The notes beneath the pieces are model-generated. The model worked only from the letters and a program-made list of their open reading frames with translations, did not search any database and was not told the DNA's origin. Of a DNA stretch of 36,582 nt, positions 1-11,200 are shown one piece after another. The stretch lies in NCBI GenBank assembly GCA_039184055.1, contig JBCDBH010000015.1, positions 1-36,582 of the forward strand. Reading direction: 5' to 3'. The position numbers were made by a program, and so were the translations under genes. The first letter of the stretch is position 1. Each line of letters begins with the position of its first letter. Source of the DNA: JBCDBH01 sp039184055. GTDB lineage: Bacteria; Acidobacteriota; Thermoanaerobaculia; Multivoradales; J023.

Positions 1-3000
1 CAGCTGCCAATAACCACGAAAACGAAGATACGGATCGGCCAGGTTCTCCACCGTGGTGACGAGATCGAGCACCGTGGTGGCGTCCGAGGTCGATGCCTCT
101 TTTCGGTCGGAGACGGCGATCTCATCCAACCTACGCAGCGTTGCTTCGCGAATGCGCAGGCGATTCGACAACGAGCCAAAAGCGATGACCCGAGCTTCGG
201 GCAACAGGCCAAGACGCTCCAGCTCCGGTGCGAGTGCCTGGATCACCCAACCTCGGAGAACATCGAACGGCTCGGGTAAGGTGACCAGGGCATCCAAAGC
301 TGCGGCATAGACTTCGCTGTCCGTAGTGGGAATCGGTGCCAGAGCATCGAGGGACCAGCCGCGATGCTGGGACCAGCGTGCATTGGCGGCCACGTTCGCA
401 TCGGCAAACGATCGAGCGAGCAGCATCGGGTCTTTTGCCAAGAAACCATTGGTATCGAGCACGACGGCCAAGTTGTAGTACGGATCATCGCTGTGCCAGG
501 CGGCCATCTGCTGCCAGAACTCCGCCCATATATGTGGTCTCACCGCGGCCCCCGCGGCGGTATCGAGCACGAGTGGAGACTGGGGTTTGTGACCGCAATA
601 CAAAACGAGATCGAGCACGGCTGACACCAGGTCGATCCAATCACTGTCGCCACAATGCTCGACAGCCGGGCCGAGCATCTCGAAGGTCGGCACGACGGTC
701 GACGGGACGGCGGGCTCCAACTGCCTGTAGATCCGCGACAGCGCCGCGGCCAGCCGTTCGGCCGATCGAGGCCGCCGATGAAGCTCCTCGTCGATCGGCT
801 CATCGAGAGCCACCAAAACCAACAGAGCTTCCGTGTAGATGTCGAGGGGACAGCGACGGTCTCGACAACGCTCACGGAGCTTGTCGACCAGGGAAGCTGG
901 CGACCTGTCCGCCCGAAGCGCCGCGAGGATGTCAGGAGTCAGCCACGGGACGTCTCGATGGATGGAGTCGATATGAAATCGATATCCCCGACTCTGGAGC
1001 TCATCGAGCTCTTCCTGGCGCGCAGTCTTCGCCTCGCCCAACTCCACCAACCGGGCTTGTTGCTCCGGTGTCACGGTCCGAGCCTGCCAGGCGTTCACTT
1101 CCTCATCCAGATGCAACAGTTGCGACCGTAATCGCGACAATCGCTGAGGCAATGCGCTATCGAGCCCACCGTAGAGCACCATACCGACGCGCAACCAACC
1201 GGAGTCGGCCAAGAATCGTTCCTCGAGCTCCCGGTCGCGAGCCAGCGCGCGGCCGAGCGAACGATGATCACCGATCACCAGATCCTTACGCCTCGCCTTC
1301 AGCTCGCGAAGCGCCCGATCGATCGGCCACTCCCACTCCTCGGTGTCGTGCTCGAGCGATACCGACAAGGCTTCAGCCAACTCGATCGATTCCGCCCGAC
1401 AACTGCGAACCAGCTCGGCGGCGGCCCAGCGTAGACTGGGCGAATCCGGTTCCCGCAACGCATCACAGAGCGCTCTCTCGGCGATACGCTCGGAGCCGCT
1501 CAGGTCCGATTCGTACCGCAAGAGCTGACGATACGCACCTTCCACCTGCTGGCGGAGCACGGGAAAACGCTCCAGGGTGCCGCGTCGAGACGCTAGCTCG
1601 ATCAGCCGTCGACACAGCGCCTCCATCGACCTGTTCGGCACGGTCCGCATCTCGGGCAACGCGGCGACGATCAAGAAAAGAGCGCGCGGCACCAGCTGAC
1701 CGAGCGGGTCGGGACGATCGAGCATCTGGAGCAGAAGCTCGTCCAACGCCGGCTCGTCGAGCTCGCTCGCCAGCTGCCCGATGGCCATGAGAATCGGCTC
1801 ACGCCAGCGTGGGGCGCTGAGCTTGTCGAGCAGCAGCTGTGTCGAACGAGAGGTTTCACGAATCAGAAAACGGGCCGCCAAATACTCTTGGAACGTAAGG
1901 TGCAAAAACCCGTAGACACCCTCACCACGAGCGGTCAACAGGCCCACCTCTGACCGAATCACCGTGCGCAGGGCGAGCACCGCCTCCGGCTCTAAGTAGT
2001 GGTGGAGAGCCTGATCGAGCTGATCTTCGTCGATCACACCGATCGCCGACGTGGTGTGAATATCCGCAGCGAGCGGAATGAGAACATCGAGCACCTGCTC
2101 GTTGCTCAGAGCCCGCTCGCCTCGACTTTGGGTCCGTAGCCGCCATTTGTCGAGCAAGATGTCGACCGCCGTTTCGTACAGCCGCACCCGTTGCCGTGGA
2201 AACCCTTTTCGTCCCTGGTAGACCAGAGCCAGGATCGTGATCAGAAGCGGGTTGCTCGCCAGGTCGGCGGCCCCTCGCTCGTGCAGCCCGGCGATCGCCG
2301 CTTTCAAGCCCTCGGCCTCGTCTCTCGCCTTGTCCTCGCAATCCTGATCCCAATCACTCGGCGCCATCGCAGCTCGGTGATTCGCTCTGACCCACACATC
2401 ACAAAAGCGATCGACCGCTCGCGATTCCATCGGTTCGATCGTGAGGTGGGTCGCGTCATGGCTGAGCGGTGCCATCTGGTAACCGACGATGCGACTGGTG
2501 ATGACGACCTGCAACCCACCGTCACGAAACGGTTGCCCGACCAACCGCTTGCGCCCCCAGCTCTCCGCCACCTGAAGCTCGTCCGCCGCGGGTAGCCAAG
2601 CGTCGAGGAAGCGATCGATCTCCTGGACGATCTCCCATCGGTCGAGAGGATCATTGATCTCGTCGAGACCGTCGAGCAACAGCACCGCTCGACCCGCGGC
2701 AAGCTCGCCCAAGAAAAACTCGTGGAGCGGTTGTGGTTCCAGGGTGCGACCATCCACCGTGTGGGCCTGCTTGCCCGGTGGTGCCAGGTGGTGGCCGAGA
2801 AACGCCGCCAAACTCAGCTGTGGATCCAGCTTTCGCGCCTCGGCGAAGCTCGCGATCCGCACCAAAATCGGCACCCGCGTTGGCCCCAGCACCAGCGTCT
2901 CCTCGCCGATCGACGCGTCGGGATCGACGTGATGCACCGGCACCTCGACCGTCGCGCGCCCCTCGCGACACGACCGTGCCAGCTGCATGGCCAACCACCG

Positions 3001-3927
3001 CACCAGCGTCGTTTTGCCACTCCCGGGATCGCCGAGAATCACCAGCCGTCGTTCACGACGAAACGCCTCTCCCAGCGTGATGATCTGCTCTCGCCGATCG
3101 GTGGTGCTAGGCAACAGCTGGGGGCGATCACGCTCTTCCAACGAAAGTGGGACCGGCGCTCGGGCGACCAGACGCGCCAACAAGCGAAGCTTCTTGTCCG
3201 GCTCGAGCTGTTGGAGATCCGACAAATTCTCGAGATTCCGCGCCTGCTCTTCCAACAGCTCACGGCTCTGTAGACGCTCGTGTGAGCCGGCCAGATCACC
3301 ACGCAGGGCTACGTAGACCGTCTCGAGCTCGACGGTGGGTCGTCTGCCGAGCTGTGCCAGACCGGGCAGCTCCAAGGTTCCGTGTTCTCGAATCAGCCAG
3401 TCCAGGTAGCGGTCTCGCAGCTCGACGTCCACGTTCGAATGAACGCCAGTGCTGCTCAGACTGCCATCCGGATCCGGCGCCACGCCACGGATTCCGCTTA
3501 CGAGAACGTCGACACCTCGCTCGTCGATCCCGTCTCGCAGGTCGACCCAGGTCAAATTGTCGAGAAAACGCGGCAGGTCTCGGATGCTAGAAAAGGTAGC
3601 GCCTGGCAAAAGCACCGGAATCACGCGAAATTGTGGGTTCCTTGCACGCTCGTTCAGCGCGGCGCGCATCTCCTCGTTCTGCCATGGACCAAGAGTCGAA
3701 CCGAGAAAGACCGCGCAACTCGAGCTCTGATCGAGCGCGGATTCGAGAGCCTCCTGCCAGGGCTCACCTGGAACCAGATGCCATTTGTCGAGAAAGGGCC
3801 GTATGTCACGCTCGTGCAGACGCCGCGCCAGTCCCTCGACGACGGGTTTGTCAGAGTTGCTATGGCTCAGGAAGACATCGTACAAAGCCAACGCGGCACC
3901 ATCATCCTTACCTTTGGCTCTCTTCAT
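1..3927 (-). CDS. TIR-NACHT STAND NTPase (bacterial NLR, probable anti-phage defence), 3' end outside window
   Basis: The reading frame is open from the ATG at 3927 to base 1 (1,309 codons) with no stop, so the C-terminus is missing. An in-frame TGA lies 6-8 nt before the ATG, fixing the start. Residues 16-105 form a TIR domain: YDVFLSHS at 16-23, then the helix GPWQNEEM with W82 and E86 at the usual NADase glutamate position. Next comes a linker of the kind seen before bacterial NACHT modules. The NACHT core has Walker A GDPGSGKT (299-306, K305), Walker B LLLDGLDEI (D419, D422, E423) and a winged-helix-end motif FLHLTFQEYLAARFL near 670-686. The remaining 620 or more residues are alpha-helix-rich with no repeat I can name, and are presumably the sensor. 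In known TIR-STAND systems, ligand sensing oligomerises the NTPase and the TIR domain depletes NAD+, aborting infection. That role here is inferred from family. No partner gene is visible upstream, and the gene reads divergently from the ankyrin gene. Confidence 0.9.
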   Translation of the reverse strand, partial: MKRAKGKDDGAALALYDVFLSHSNSDKPVVEGLARRLHERDIRPFLDKWHLVPGEPWQEALESALDQSSSCAVFLGSTLGPWQNEEMRAALNERARNPQFRVIPVLLPGATFSSIRDLPRFLDNLTWVDLRDGIDERGVDVLVSGIRGVAPDPDGSLSSTGVHSNVDVELRDRYLDWLIREHGTLELPGLAQLGRRPTVELETVYVALRGDLAGSHERLQSRELLEEQARNLENLSDLQQLEPDKKLRLLARLVARAPVPLSLEERDRPQLLPSTTDRREQIITLGEAFRRERRLVILGDPGSGKTTLVRWLAMQLARSCREGRATVEVPVHHVDPDASIGEETLVLGPTRVPILVRIASFAEARKLDPQLSLAAFLGHHLAPPGKQAHTVDGRTLEPQPLHEFFLGELAAGRAVLLLDGLDEINDPLDRWEIVQEIDRFLDAWLPAADELQVAESWGRKRLVGQPFRDGGLQVVITSRIVGYQMAPLSHDATHLTIEPMESRAVDRFCDVWVRANHRAAMAPSDWDQDCEDKARDEAEGLKAAIAGLHERGAADLASNPLLITILALVYQGRKGFPRQRVRLYETAVDILLDKWRLRTQSRGERALSNEQVLDVLIPLAADIHTTSAIGVIDEDQLDQALHHYLEPEAVLALRTVIRSEVGLLTARGEGVYGFLHLTFQEYLAARFLIRETSRSTQLLLDKLSAPRWREPILMAIGQLASELDEPALDELLLQMLDRPDPLGQLVPRALFLIVAALPEMRTVPNRSMEALCRRLIELASRRGTLERFPVLRQQVEGAYRQLLRYESDLSGSERIAERALCDALREPDSPSLRWAAAELVRSCRAESIELAEALSVSLEHDTEEWEWPIDRALRELKARRKDLVIGDHRSLGRALARDRELEERFLADSGWLRVGMVLYGGLDSALPQRLSRLRSQLLHLDEEVNAWQARTVTPEQQARLVELGEAKTARQEELDELQSRGYRFHIDSIHRDVPWLTPDILAALRADRSPASLVDKLRERCRDRRCPLDIYTEALLVLVALDEPIDEELHRRPRSAERLAAALSRIYRQLEPAVPSTVVPTFEMLGPAVEHCGDSDWIDLVSAVLDLVLYCGHKPQSPLVLDTAAGAAVRPHIWAEFWQQMAAWHSDDPYYNLAVVLDTNGFLAKDPMLLARSFADANVAANARWSQHRGWSLDALAPIPTTDSEVYAAALDALVTLPEPFDVLRGWVIQALAPELERLGLLPEARVIAFGSLSNRLRIREATLRRLDEIAVSDRKEASTSDATTVLDLVTTVENLADPYLRFRGYWQL

Positions 3928-4090
3928 CTTTTCTCATCGACCGTACGACCAGCCAGTCGACACACGAATCCTACGACGAGCGTTATCTTACTCATGATGG
4001 TTCCTACGGCACGACCGGCACCAAGAGACCCGTACTCTTTGAATTGGTGATCCTCAACACGATTCGGAGATAGAGCAATCCGCTCGGTAA

Positions 4091-4303
4091 CGCCACCTGC
4101 CCTCGAGAAAGCCGACCCTTGAGAAAAATGACGGCCTCTTCGTGCTCGCGGGTGAGAAGGAGTTGGCCGAGCGGGTACGGCACGCTCGTCGTCGCACCAC
4201 GCCGGTCGAAGCACCGGTGGCTGGACCGGAACCGCCCGTGACTGAGCCCTCGACTGAGCCCGTGCGCCTGTTCCGAATGGGACGGAGACACGCACCGGGC
4301 TAG
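4091..4303 (+). pseudogene. Possible 3' remnant of a degraded coding sequence
   Basis: The frame is open from just after an in-frame TAA at 4088-4090 to a TAG at 4301-4303 (70 codons), with no ATG until near its end. The translation has a coding-like character: an acidic/basic helix (LAGEKELAERVRHARR) followed by a Pro/Glu/Thr-rich linker containing a short repeat (the DNA ACTGAGCCC occurs twice, 12 bases apart) and a basic tail. It resembles the C-terminal end of a protein whose 5' part has been lost, but I recognise no family. It may equally be a chance open frame in GC-rich DNA. Confidence 0.2.
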
Positions 4304-4525
4304 GGTGGCTTCGACCGTGGTGAACGTCACCGTCGCTCGGTGTGGACCGGACCGATGCCGTGCGCTGAGCGGCGCAGTTCTATTCCCACCGCTTCTCCTC
4401 TATTCTTCGGGTGCAGAACCACCGAGAACACCGATCATCGAGCTCGGGGGACAAGAGTCAAACGCGCTTGTCGTTCACGACCTCACGGATACGGAGATCT
4501 CGACACGTCTTCGTCTCGCAAACAC

Positions 4526-4529
4526 GGAG
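4526..4529 (+). promoter_or_regulatory. Ribosome binding site that decides the ankyrin-gene start
   Basis: GGAG lies 8 nt before the ATG at 4538. The frame itself stays open upstream to 4340, but no comparable site precedes the earlier starts, and the upstream translation is low-quality (Arg/Ser-rich). The ATG at 4538 is therefore preferred. Confidence 0.6.
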
Positions 4530-4537
4530 CTGAACCG

Positions 4538-5257
4538 ATGAGCAAGGATCCGAGAGAGTCGATTCTCGACGCCGCCGCCGCACAGTGGAATGTCGCGCTC
4601 GAACCCGAGGTGCGCCGGGAGATTCTCGTCCGTGCCCCGACGGCCAGCGACAAGGAGCTGTCGAAACAGGTGGTGACGATCGCGATTTACGCTGGAATGA
4701 AGGGTCGTCCGATCGACGTCGGGATGGTGCGCGAGGTGATGCTGTCGGACGAGGAGATGGAGGCGCATGAACGCGCCGAGAGCGGTCCACCGCTGTTCGC
4801 GGCGATCGCCGATGGCGACGTCGGTGAGGTGCGGCGTTTGCTCGGCCAAGGTGTGGATCTGGAGGTGACGTCGGCCCGTCACGAAGACCACACCCCCCTG
4901 CTTCTCGCGCTGGCGCAACGCGACACGACGATCACGGCTTTGTTGCTCGAACACGGCGCCGATCCGTCGAACGAGGCGTCGGGGCCGCTCGCGCCGATTC
5001 ACCAGGCGTGTGACAGCACGCCGTGTTTGCGTCTCCTGCTAGCCGCCGGGGTGGATCCGAATCGCACCATGGAAGACGCGGTCACGCCCTTGATGCTGGT
5101 GGCCGACCACGACCGCAAGCTGCCGCGGGTCGAGCTTTTGCTCGACCACGGCGCGGATCCGCGACCGCGCGACAAGCACGGTCGTACCGCGCTCGACATC
5201 GCGCTCGATCACGATGCCGAGGCGATCGCGGCACGCTTGCGTCGCGCCCTCATTTGA
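4538..5257 (+). CDS. Ankyrin-repeat protein, candidate immunity protein
   Basis: This is a 239-residue protein without signal peptide or membrane segment, so probably cytoplasmic. Residues 1-80 are helical and acidic, with no family I recognise. Residues 84-239 hold about five ankyrin repeats: PPLFAAIADGDVGEVRRLL at 84-102, then units with LLLEHGADP (135-143), LLLAAGVDPN (166-175) and LLDHGADPRPRDKHGRTALD (201-220). Ankyrin repeats are protein-binding scaffolds with no catalysis expected. The gene points towards the Rhs gene and its last 8 bases overlap the end of that gene on the other strand. Ankyrin proteins are known among immunity partners of polymorphic toxins, so it could neutralise the Rhs C-terminal domain. 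Such immunity genes usually lie on the same strand as the toxin, which weakens the case. A general adaptor role is the alternative. Confidence 0.85.
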   Translation: MSKDPRESILDAAAAQWNVALEPEVRREILVRAPTASDKELSKQVVTIAIYAGMKGRPIDVGMVREVMLSDEEMEAHERAESGPPLFAAIADGDVGEVRRLLGQGVDLEVTSARHEDHTPLLLALAQRDTTITALLLEHGADPSNEASGPLAPIHQACDSTPCLRLLLAAGVDPNRTMEDAVTPLMLVADHDRKLPRVELLLDHGADPRPRDKHGRTALDIALDHDAEAIAARLRRALI

Positions 5258-8200
5258 GAACGATGATGAAGCCCGCCACGCCTTCGGTGACCATTTCACC
5301 GGCGAGGCTGGCTTTCATCAGATCGGAGCCGTCGTTGAAGGCGACCAGCGCCATCAAGCGAGCCGGAACGAACTTCCGCGTGTGCTTGGTGAAGGCTTCG
5401 AATTGCTCGGGGCGGTAAAACTTGCCGCTCGCCCGCCGTTTGATCCAGGTGTAGTAAAAGGTGCGAATGGACGATTTGATCTCGCCCAGGAGCACACCGC
5501 CACTGTTGCTCTTCGGGCTGTTCTGGCTGATGTAGAAGTCGGGAAATGCCGTGCCCGCGGGACGACCCGCCGACTTGCCTTCTTCGGCCGGACAGCCGAA
5601 ACCATCGTCGTCGATCTTGCCGGAAAAGCGATCGATCCGCGGCTCGAAGTTGACCCATGCGCTGTCGTTGGTGAGCCAGCACAGACCGCGCTGGATTCCC
5701 AGCTCGACCCGCCGCCAGAAGGGAGCGTCCTCGCCGACCTCGTCGGCCAGCTCGAGCACCTTCTTGGCGACGTCGGCGAAGTCGACGGGCAGATAGGCGG
5801 CCATGGCGTTGAGCACGATTTTGCCGACCGCTTCGAGCAACCGCTCACGGATCTCCTCGCGGATCTGGTTGAGCGCCACAGTGCGAATCGTGCCGACGAT
5901 GTTCTGGACGCTCATCGTGATGTTGACGCTGACAATCGAGAACAGACCGGTGGGATCCGAGAACAGACGCGGGTTGGCGTTGGCGAATAGGTACGGATTG
6001 GTGCTCTCGGGCTCGTTGAAACGGGGTCCGAGAGGATCGCGGCTGAGGAAGCGACCGGTCGCCGGATCGTAGTCCCGAGCACCCATGTGGTAGAGCCCGG
6101 TCTGCTCTTCGAGCCAGGCACCGTGGAAGCGGAAGTCGCCCCCGCTCCCCGCCGGACCGGAGACCGCCGTGCCGGTGGCCGAGCGCAAGGTACCGAACGA
6201 GTCGTAGTCGAAACGCGCCACCACCGCGCCGCTGCCATCGGTGAGCCCGATCACCGTACCCATGGCGTCGGTGAGATAGAAGACCTCGCCCGCGGCATCG
6301 AAGCGCATCAGAGGGTCGGCGCCGGCATGGACGTAGCCACTCACCAGGGCACCGCTGTCGTCGGTGACCATGTGAGGTTGCTCGAGCACACCCTGGGGCG
6401 TCGGCGCGACGATGAAGCGACGACCACCACCGGGATCGGTCGCCGCGACTCGGTTGCCGAGCGCGTCGTAGCGATAGCTCACCGTGGCGGCGGAGCGCGT
6501 CACCGCGAGCAGCTGACCGGCGGTCGAATGATCGAGGGTGGTGGTGACGCCGTCGCGCACCATGGTCTCGAGCTGGCCATCGGCGTCGAAGGCATAGCTC
6601 TCGTCGTTGCCGCTCGGACGGGTCACGGCGCTGATCTGGAAACCGGCGTCGTAGGCGTAGGCGGCGACTTCGCTACCGTCGTCGACGGTCATGCGGTTAC
6701 CCGCCGTGTCGTAGGTGTAGGCCACCTCGTCGATCTGGGTGCCGTCGGCGGCGTAGCGGGTTTCACGCTCGAGCCGCAGCGCCCCGTCGTAGCCGAGGAT
6801 CGTGTAGCTACCGTCCTCGCGGGTGATGCGGGTGGGCTCACCGGTGAGGTCGCGAACGTAGTCGTAGGACGCGATCACCGTGCCGTCGGCGGCGCGGTGG
6901 ACCATCGAGGTGACCCGATCGCGCGCGTCGTAGCCGTAGTCGGTGATCACACCGTTGGGCAAGGTGCGACGCTCGAGCCGGTCGATGTCCGGGTGATAGT
7001 CGTAGACCGTGGTGCCGGCCACCGGATCGACGACCCGCGTCAGGTTGCCGCTGGCATCGTAGACGTAGTCGATCACCCGTACCGCCGCCGCCGCGCCCGG
7101 TGGCCACAGCTCGACCTGCTCGACCTGGCCGAGCACATCACGGTGGTAGACGACCCGAGAACCGTCGGGCATCTCTTTGCTGGTCAGATCACCGAGCTTG
7201 TCGTAATCGAGCGTCGTGGTGCCGCCGACGTCGGTGGTGCTGGTCATCTCGTTGGCGTCGTTCCAGCCAAACGTATGCACCTCGCCGGTCGCCGAGTCGG
7301 TGACGGTGTCACGACGCCGGAAAGCGTCGTAGCCATAGTCGAGCGTGGCGCCCGACGGTAAGGTTTTCTTGGTCGGCTGCCGATCGGCGGCGAGGTCGAA
7401 ACGGGTCACCCCACCGTCGCCGAAACGGAAGCTGTAAAACGAATCGTCGGCGTCGAAGACGACCGTCTCACCGTTCGGCGCGGTGATCGTCGACTCGCTG
7501 CCCGAGGCGATGAAGGTATAGACCTCACCGGCGAGATCGGTCGCCGAGACGAGATCGCCCAATTCGTCGTAGCCATAGGAGCGCTCGCGCCCGAGCTCGT
7601 CGATCACCTTGGAGACGAAGCTGCCCTCTTCACCCAGCGGTACGTCTTCGAGGTATTCGAGACGACGCTCGGTGGTGTCGGCGAACACGGTCCGTACCGG
7701 CGAGCCATATGCGTCGAGATAAGTCGTGGTGGTACGGCTCAGCGGATCGGTGACCGCCGAGGCGTTGGGCGTTTGATCGAAAGTCCAGGTGTTGTCACGC
7801 GCGTCGGTGAAGGTCTCGGGGCTGCCGCCACGCTTGTAGGTGAACGAGGTGACGTGATCGAGCGCATCGGTGATCTCGAGCACCCGTCCCATCGAGTCGC
7901 GCTCGAACTCGGTCTCACCCGTATTGGGAGCGATGATCTTGGCCACCGCGCCAAAGGGATCGTATTCGTAGGTCGTGTCGCGATCGAGCGGGCCCTCGGC
8001 GAGACGGACCCGTCCGGAGAGATCGTAGCTGTAGAGGGTGTCGGTGCGGCCACGCACCTCGAGCCCACGCAGCCGGTCGTTGACGTCTTCGACGCGACGG
8101 ATCACGCCGGTGCCGCTGCTGTCGAAGGTCTCCCACTGGTCGGTGCCGCCGTAGCTGTAGGTGGCGCTCGCGCCGTTGGCGTATTGCGCCGTCAGCTGCC

Positions 8201-11200
8201 GACCCCGACCGTCGTAACTGAACGTCGAAGGAGGTCCACCGTCGACGCTCAGCTCGGTCGCTCGACCGTTGGCGTCGTAGTCACCGCTCAGCACCACGCC
8301 GCGTGGATCGGTGATCTCACCGGGCCGACCCATGGCGTCGATATCGCTGTAGGCGAAGACACCGAAGGCGTCCTCCTCCGAGAGCAGCGCGCCGTCGGCA
8401 CGATAGGTGCGTTTTTCGACCAGCCGATCACCCTGACGGATCTCGAGCAGGTTGCCACGATCGTCGTAGTCGGCGGTCAGCGTGAGGCCACCCGGGAAGG
8501 TCACCGAGGTCACGCGGTTGTCCTCGTAGGTCATCGTGGTGGTGTAGTCGGCGGCGTCCGCGCCCACCGGGAAGGGCGTGGTGATCGACTCGCGGTTGCC
8601 ACGACCGTCATAGCTGACCAGCGTTTCACCACCGTCGGGGTCGACCTGCCGCGTCACCTGCCCGAAGTCGTTGTATTCGAAGTTGTAGGTGCGACTCTCG
8701 CCGAGATAGCTCTCGGTGAGCGCGATGATGTCGCCGCGATCGTTGTAGGCCATGGTGGTCTCACGACCGGTGGCGTCGGTCCACACCTCGGCGCCATCCT
8801 CGGAGCTGCGATCGAAGCAGGCGCCGTTACGACAGGTGCTGAGCAGACGGCCGTCACCGTCGTACTCGGCGGCCAGGATCTCCTCACCCGAGGGTAGGAA
8901 GATGGTGTCGAGGTAATGATCGTCGACATAGGAGAAACGAGTTTCGTCACCGGCCGTGTCGATGACGCTCACCAGATCGCCCGCGAGGTCGTAGTCGTAG
9001 ATCATCTGGTTGCCTTCGGGATCGGTGATCGTCTCGATCCGCCCGGCGCCGTCACGCACGATGTCGAGATCGATCCCGGCCGAATGGTTGATCCCGGTCG
9101 ACGACACGCTGAGCACATTGCCGTTGCGATCGGTGATGCTGCGCAGGCCGTCTTGATCGTGGATGATGAAGATCCGCCCGTCGTCGGTGACCAGCTCATA
9201 GGTGGCGCCATCGTGAGGCTGCACGGTCTGCTGATCCCACAGCTCGATCGGTCCTGGGAAAGAACCGACCACGTTGGCGCGTAGGTTCTGGTCGATGGGT
9301 CGCAGCGAGCCACGGGTGCGACCGAGCGGTCGATACTCGAAGTCGATCACCTGGGGCGGCACGATCGGCGAGCATTGTGGCGTCGGCGTCGGCTGAAAGC
9401 GATAGACCTCGTCACCCGGCAGCACCACGGTGACCAGATGGGGACGGGTCGGCACGATGCAATAGCTCGGCAACGGTCCACCCGTCCGCGTGCCTTGCCA
9501 GCGCAGTCCCGGTGGCACGTTCTCGCGCAGCTGGACGTCGCTCAAACTCAGCCGCCAACCGTGACCGAAATCACCGACGCGACGATCGCGGCTGTCGTAG
9601 GTGCGGATGACGTCGATGTCGATCCCGAGCACCGAGAGCTGCAGATCGAGGAAAGGCAGCGTGAAGTTGCCGATCTTGAGACCGCCCTCGACGGTCACCG
9701 TGATCAAACCCGTCACCGACTGACCGGCGCTGTCCTGTCCGGTGAGCACCAGCTCGTAGCTGCCGTTGCGCAGCAAGGTCGGGTCGAATTGACCGAGTAG
9801 ACGATTGTCGACGGCTCCGGTGCCACTGGCGATCGGTGTCGTCCCCGTCTCGCCCACCGGGCGACTCGACAGACTCCAAGTCTCGATGTTTTCGATCTCG
9901 ATGCTGGCGACGACGTCGACCGGTGCCGTGATGGCGTCGAGATCGGCCGGGGTGTGAAAGACGACCGCACCCACCAAAGGCAGGTAACGACGTTCGAAGC
10001 TGACGAAATAGCCACCCGCGCCGGTGACCGGATCTTCGAGGATGTAGCCGGTGGTGTCGAAACTGTTGATCTCGATCTGATTCTCGGGAATCCACGCGAT
10101 GGCGCCCTGGGAAACCCCGAAAGCGATCGCCACCTCGGCATCGATGCCGAGCTCGGCGGCGGCCAGCGCCGCGTCGACATTGGTGTCGTCGACCCGGGTA
10201 AGCGTCTGCCCTTCGCGCACTGCGCGCGTGAGAAAACCGACGGCGGTGACATGCTCGCCACCGAAGACCGTCGTGAGCGCTTCGCCTTCGCGCACCGAGC
10301 CCTGAGCGCCGATGACTTCGAGTGCCGGCACGGTGGAGGTCTGTACACCATCGACGGGAAAGAGACCGAGCGTTCGCGCTCCGACCACCAACGACAGCGG
10401 TCCGGCGCTGAAGGTCTCGGGGGTACCGTCGGAAGTGGTGGAAACGGCGCCGCGTTTGACCGCGAGCACGGCCGTTCCGAGATTGATCGGCCGGTACCAT
10501 TCGAGCGCCGCGAGATGATCGAGATCGTCGGCCTGATCGCGGAGGAAGATCGCGCCGGCGGTGGCCAGGCTGGCCACCAGAACATCGTCGGGATCGGTGA
10601 GCGCGGCCGCGGTTTGCGCGTAGCCGTCGACGACCGGCTGCGGTGTCGACCCGAGATCGAAGATCAAGGCGCTGGGCTCGCCGACGAAGAGCTCCCAGCT
10701 CGCCAAAATGGGAACACCGTTACCGATGTCCAGTCCAGCGGGTGGGGTCACGGTGGCGACGATCTCGGCGTCTTCGGCGCTACCGATGGCGCTGCCGGTG
10801 GCGACCTCGACGCCGTCGAGCACCAGCGACGGGCGCAGATCGACTTCGTAGGGTGGCGTGGCGAAGACCCCGCCATAGAGGTCGAGGGTCGCCTGATCGG
10901 CCGCGGTCGCACCGGGCCAACGGAGCTCGAAGAGCCCGCCATAAACGCTGGCGAGCGGCGTCGTCCAGATGGCGAGCTGCGCACCGCCCTCCTCACGAAC
11001 CTCGAGACCGAGTCGCACGTGGTAGGCATCGGGAAAGGCCTCGCTCTCACCGGACACCGAGACGATCTTGGCGCGCAGGGTGCCCGGAACAAAGGGAAAG
11101 TCCTCGCCCCGGATGTCACGAAGCGGCTTGACGTCGTCGAGCCCACCGAGCCCGAGACCGGTCAGGAAGGCCTGGAGGTCGGCTTCGTAGTCGGCGCGCG

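Larger units (their letters stand above)
3928..4537. other. Divergent intergenic spacer between TIR-NACHT and ankyrin genes
   Basis: These 610 bases separate two divergent genes and must hold both promoters, but I see no convincing -35/-10 pair. On the plus strand there is a start-less frame (listed separately). It is followed one base later by a GTG-initiated 78-codon frame at 4305-4541, whose stop overlaps the ankyrin ATG as ATGA. That frame has a hydrophobic stretch (ALSGAVLFPPLLLYSS) but no clear ribosome binding site or known family, so I do not call it a gene. It could be a leader that couples translation. Minus-strand frames across the same bases have arginine/serine-rich, non-protein-like translations. 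Confidence 0.5.

Noticed and set aside
3924..4295. Minus-strand 123-codon frame ending in an ATGA overlap with the TIR-NACHT start
   Set aside because: Its translation is Arg/Pro/Ser-rich without protein character, and I see no ribosome binding site. Only its last 23 codons could be a leader, which is too weak to call.
4340..4537. N-terminal extension of the ankyrin gene by 66 codons
   Set aside because: The translation is low-quality and unsupported by a ribosome binding site, whereas the ATG at 4538 has GGAG 8 nt upstream.
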